Positions 63,487 to 64,000 of a stretch of 64,000 nt of DNA are shown piece after piece. The stretch is from the NCBI RefSeq assembly GCF_030406385.1, contig NZ_JAUEPM010000003.1, positions 124,001 through 188,000 on the forward strand, written 5' to 3'. Below the pieces are notes generated by a model, which did no database searches, was not told the DNA's origin, and was given only the letters and a program-made list of their open reading frames with translations. Both the position numbers and the translations under genes were made by a program. Within the stretch, counting starts at the first letter, position 1, and the number at the start of each line of letters is the position of its first letter. Origin of the DNA: Microbacterium oryzae (GTDB taxonomy: Bacteria > Actinomycetota > Actinomycetes > Actinomycetales > Microbacteriaceae).

Positions 63487-63844
63487 GGGCGCTCACCTCC
63501 AGCGTGCCGGGAAGGCCGACGAACCCGATGACCGGAGTCGCCGAGCGCACCGTGACCACGAGCGCGTCGCCCTCGAGCGAGACGACGACATCGCGCGCGT
63601 AGTCGGGTCCGACGGATCGCTCGATGAGCGTGCGCGTGCGCTCCGCGCCGCCGGCCGGCCCGACGTCGGCGAGGGCAGCGTGGTACGCGCCCTCGACCGC
63701 AGCATCGTGCAGGACGTTGCGGACGTAGACCGCGAGGCCCAGCTGCACGACGGCGAGTGCGAGCGCGGTGAGGAGCGCTGCGACGAGAACGAACTCGGCC
63801 GTGCCGGAGCCGCGCTCGTCGTCGCGCAGGTCCGGCGTCGGCAT
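63461..63844 (-). CDS. TadE-like pilin-accessory protein
   Basis: A 127-residue protein. LRDDERGSGTAEFVLVAALLTALAL has the TadE leader (R-G-S-G-T-A-E-F) and one helix; the remaining part (VYVRNVLHDAAVEGAYHAAL ... VVVSLEGDALVVTV) is the exported pseudopilin domain. ATG 63844 is 2 bp before the stop of the next upstream gene's frame. Three consecutive TadE-type genes are normal in actinobacterial tad loci. Confidence 0.85.
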   Translation of the reverse strand: MPTPDLRDDERGSGTAEFVLVAALLTALALAVVQLGLAVYVRNVLHDAAVEGAYHAALADVGPAGGAERTRTLIERSVGPDYARDVVVSLEGDALVVTVRSATPVIGFVGLPGTLEVSARAPVEGLE

Positions 63845-63845
63845 G

Positions 63846-64000
63846 TCAGATCCCGTTGACGCTGCTGATCGCGCGCTCGAACAGCCCCGTCAGAGCGGGG
63901 CCGGCGAGTGCCCAGATCAGCACGACCAGGCCGGCGGACATCAACGTGATCAATACCCATCCCGGCACGTCGCCACGTTCGTCATCGGCGACGTCCCGGA
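63846..64000 (-). CDS. Flp/Tad-locus membrane protein, C-terminal part
   Basis: Cut by the window edge; the last 50 codons read DDERGDVPGWVLITLMSAGL, then a helix continuing VVLIWALAGPALTGLFERAI and the end SSVNGI before TGA at 63846-63848. The DERGD-VPGWVL leader and single helix fit the small Flp-pilin-like or DUF4244-neighbour protein next to tadE in Microbacteriaceae. It is the most upstream visible gene of this minus-strand tad unit. Confidence 0.65.
   Translation of the reverse strand, partial: RDVADDERGDVPGWVLITLMSAGLVVLIWALAGPALTGLFERAISSVNGI

Overview
The window is high-GC actinobacterial DNA with dense, strongly GC3-biased genes and many 4-nt ATGA/GTGA stop-start overlaps. Gene content and order (murA-plsC-gpsA-ddl-thiL behind leuCD; serA, leuB and ilvE together; a TadE pilus cluster; DUF3515) resemble Microbacterium or a close relative in the Microbacteriaceae. 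This is inferred from content; no 16S gene is present.

Left part (1-9.8 kb): end of rsmD, thiL, a DUF3515 lipoprotein, then a long minus-strand unit leuC-leuD-murA-plsC-gpsA-ddl for leucine, phospholipid and peptidoglycan synthesis. terC, a Mn-exporter-type membrane gene, has a structured leader that looks like a yybP-ykoY Mn riboswitch. tRNA-Glu(CTC) follows with its terminator.

9.8-32.2 kb: a run of accessory metabolic modules. (a) An MBL-fold hydrolase, a shikimate dehydrogenase homologue, and putP translationally coupled to a family III CoA-transferase. (b) A copper operon, copZ - secreted His/Met-rich protein - copA, behind a perfect CsoR-type operator. (c) A five-gene minus-strand unit, frlB/fraB-like SIS deglycase - frlD-like kinase - NhaC-family carrier - YtcJ-like amidohydrolase - LacI, preceded by a double LacI operator; this is a candidate undescribed pathway for glycated (Amadori-type) compounds. 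(d) A LysR regulator followed by mesX (DUF1852) and mesD, the folate-independent core methionine synthase pair, with LysR boxes before both the regulator and mesX. (e) A ferric-reductase-like flavocytochrome, an exported FMN-binding protein with a Ser/Gly-rich repeat stalk, and an ApbE flavin transferase: an extracytoplasmic electron-transfer module.

32.3-41.4 kb: a spore-photoproduct-lyase-family radical SAM gene, then a hexuronate/hexonate operon (uxuB-type reductase, idonate-type dehydrogenase, MHS-family symporter, mannonate dehydratase manD, KDPG aldolase, KDG kinase) with a divergent LacI regulator.

41.86-49.02 kb: a 7.1-kb integrated element in tRNA-Gln(CTG). It is bounded by 47-bp direct repeats of the tRNA 3' half, carries a tyrosine integrase next to the right att site, matched arm-type repeats at both ends, an ImmA/IrrE peptidase, an Abi-alpha (DUF4393) protein, small hypothetical genes, and a deletion scar joining a truncated phage tail-like gene to another truncated gene. 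It is a decayed prophage or small genomic island.

49-64 kb: mostly core genes. gltX, an MFS carrier, an FAH-family hydrolase, ilvE, leuB, a TetR-controlled DHA2 efflux pump, a 73-bp-period intergenic repeat array, serA, two small membrane proteins, prfB, another MFS carrier, and the distal part of a tad pilus locus.
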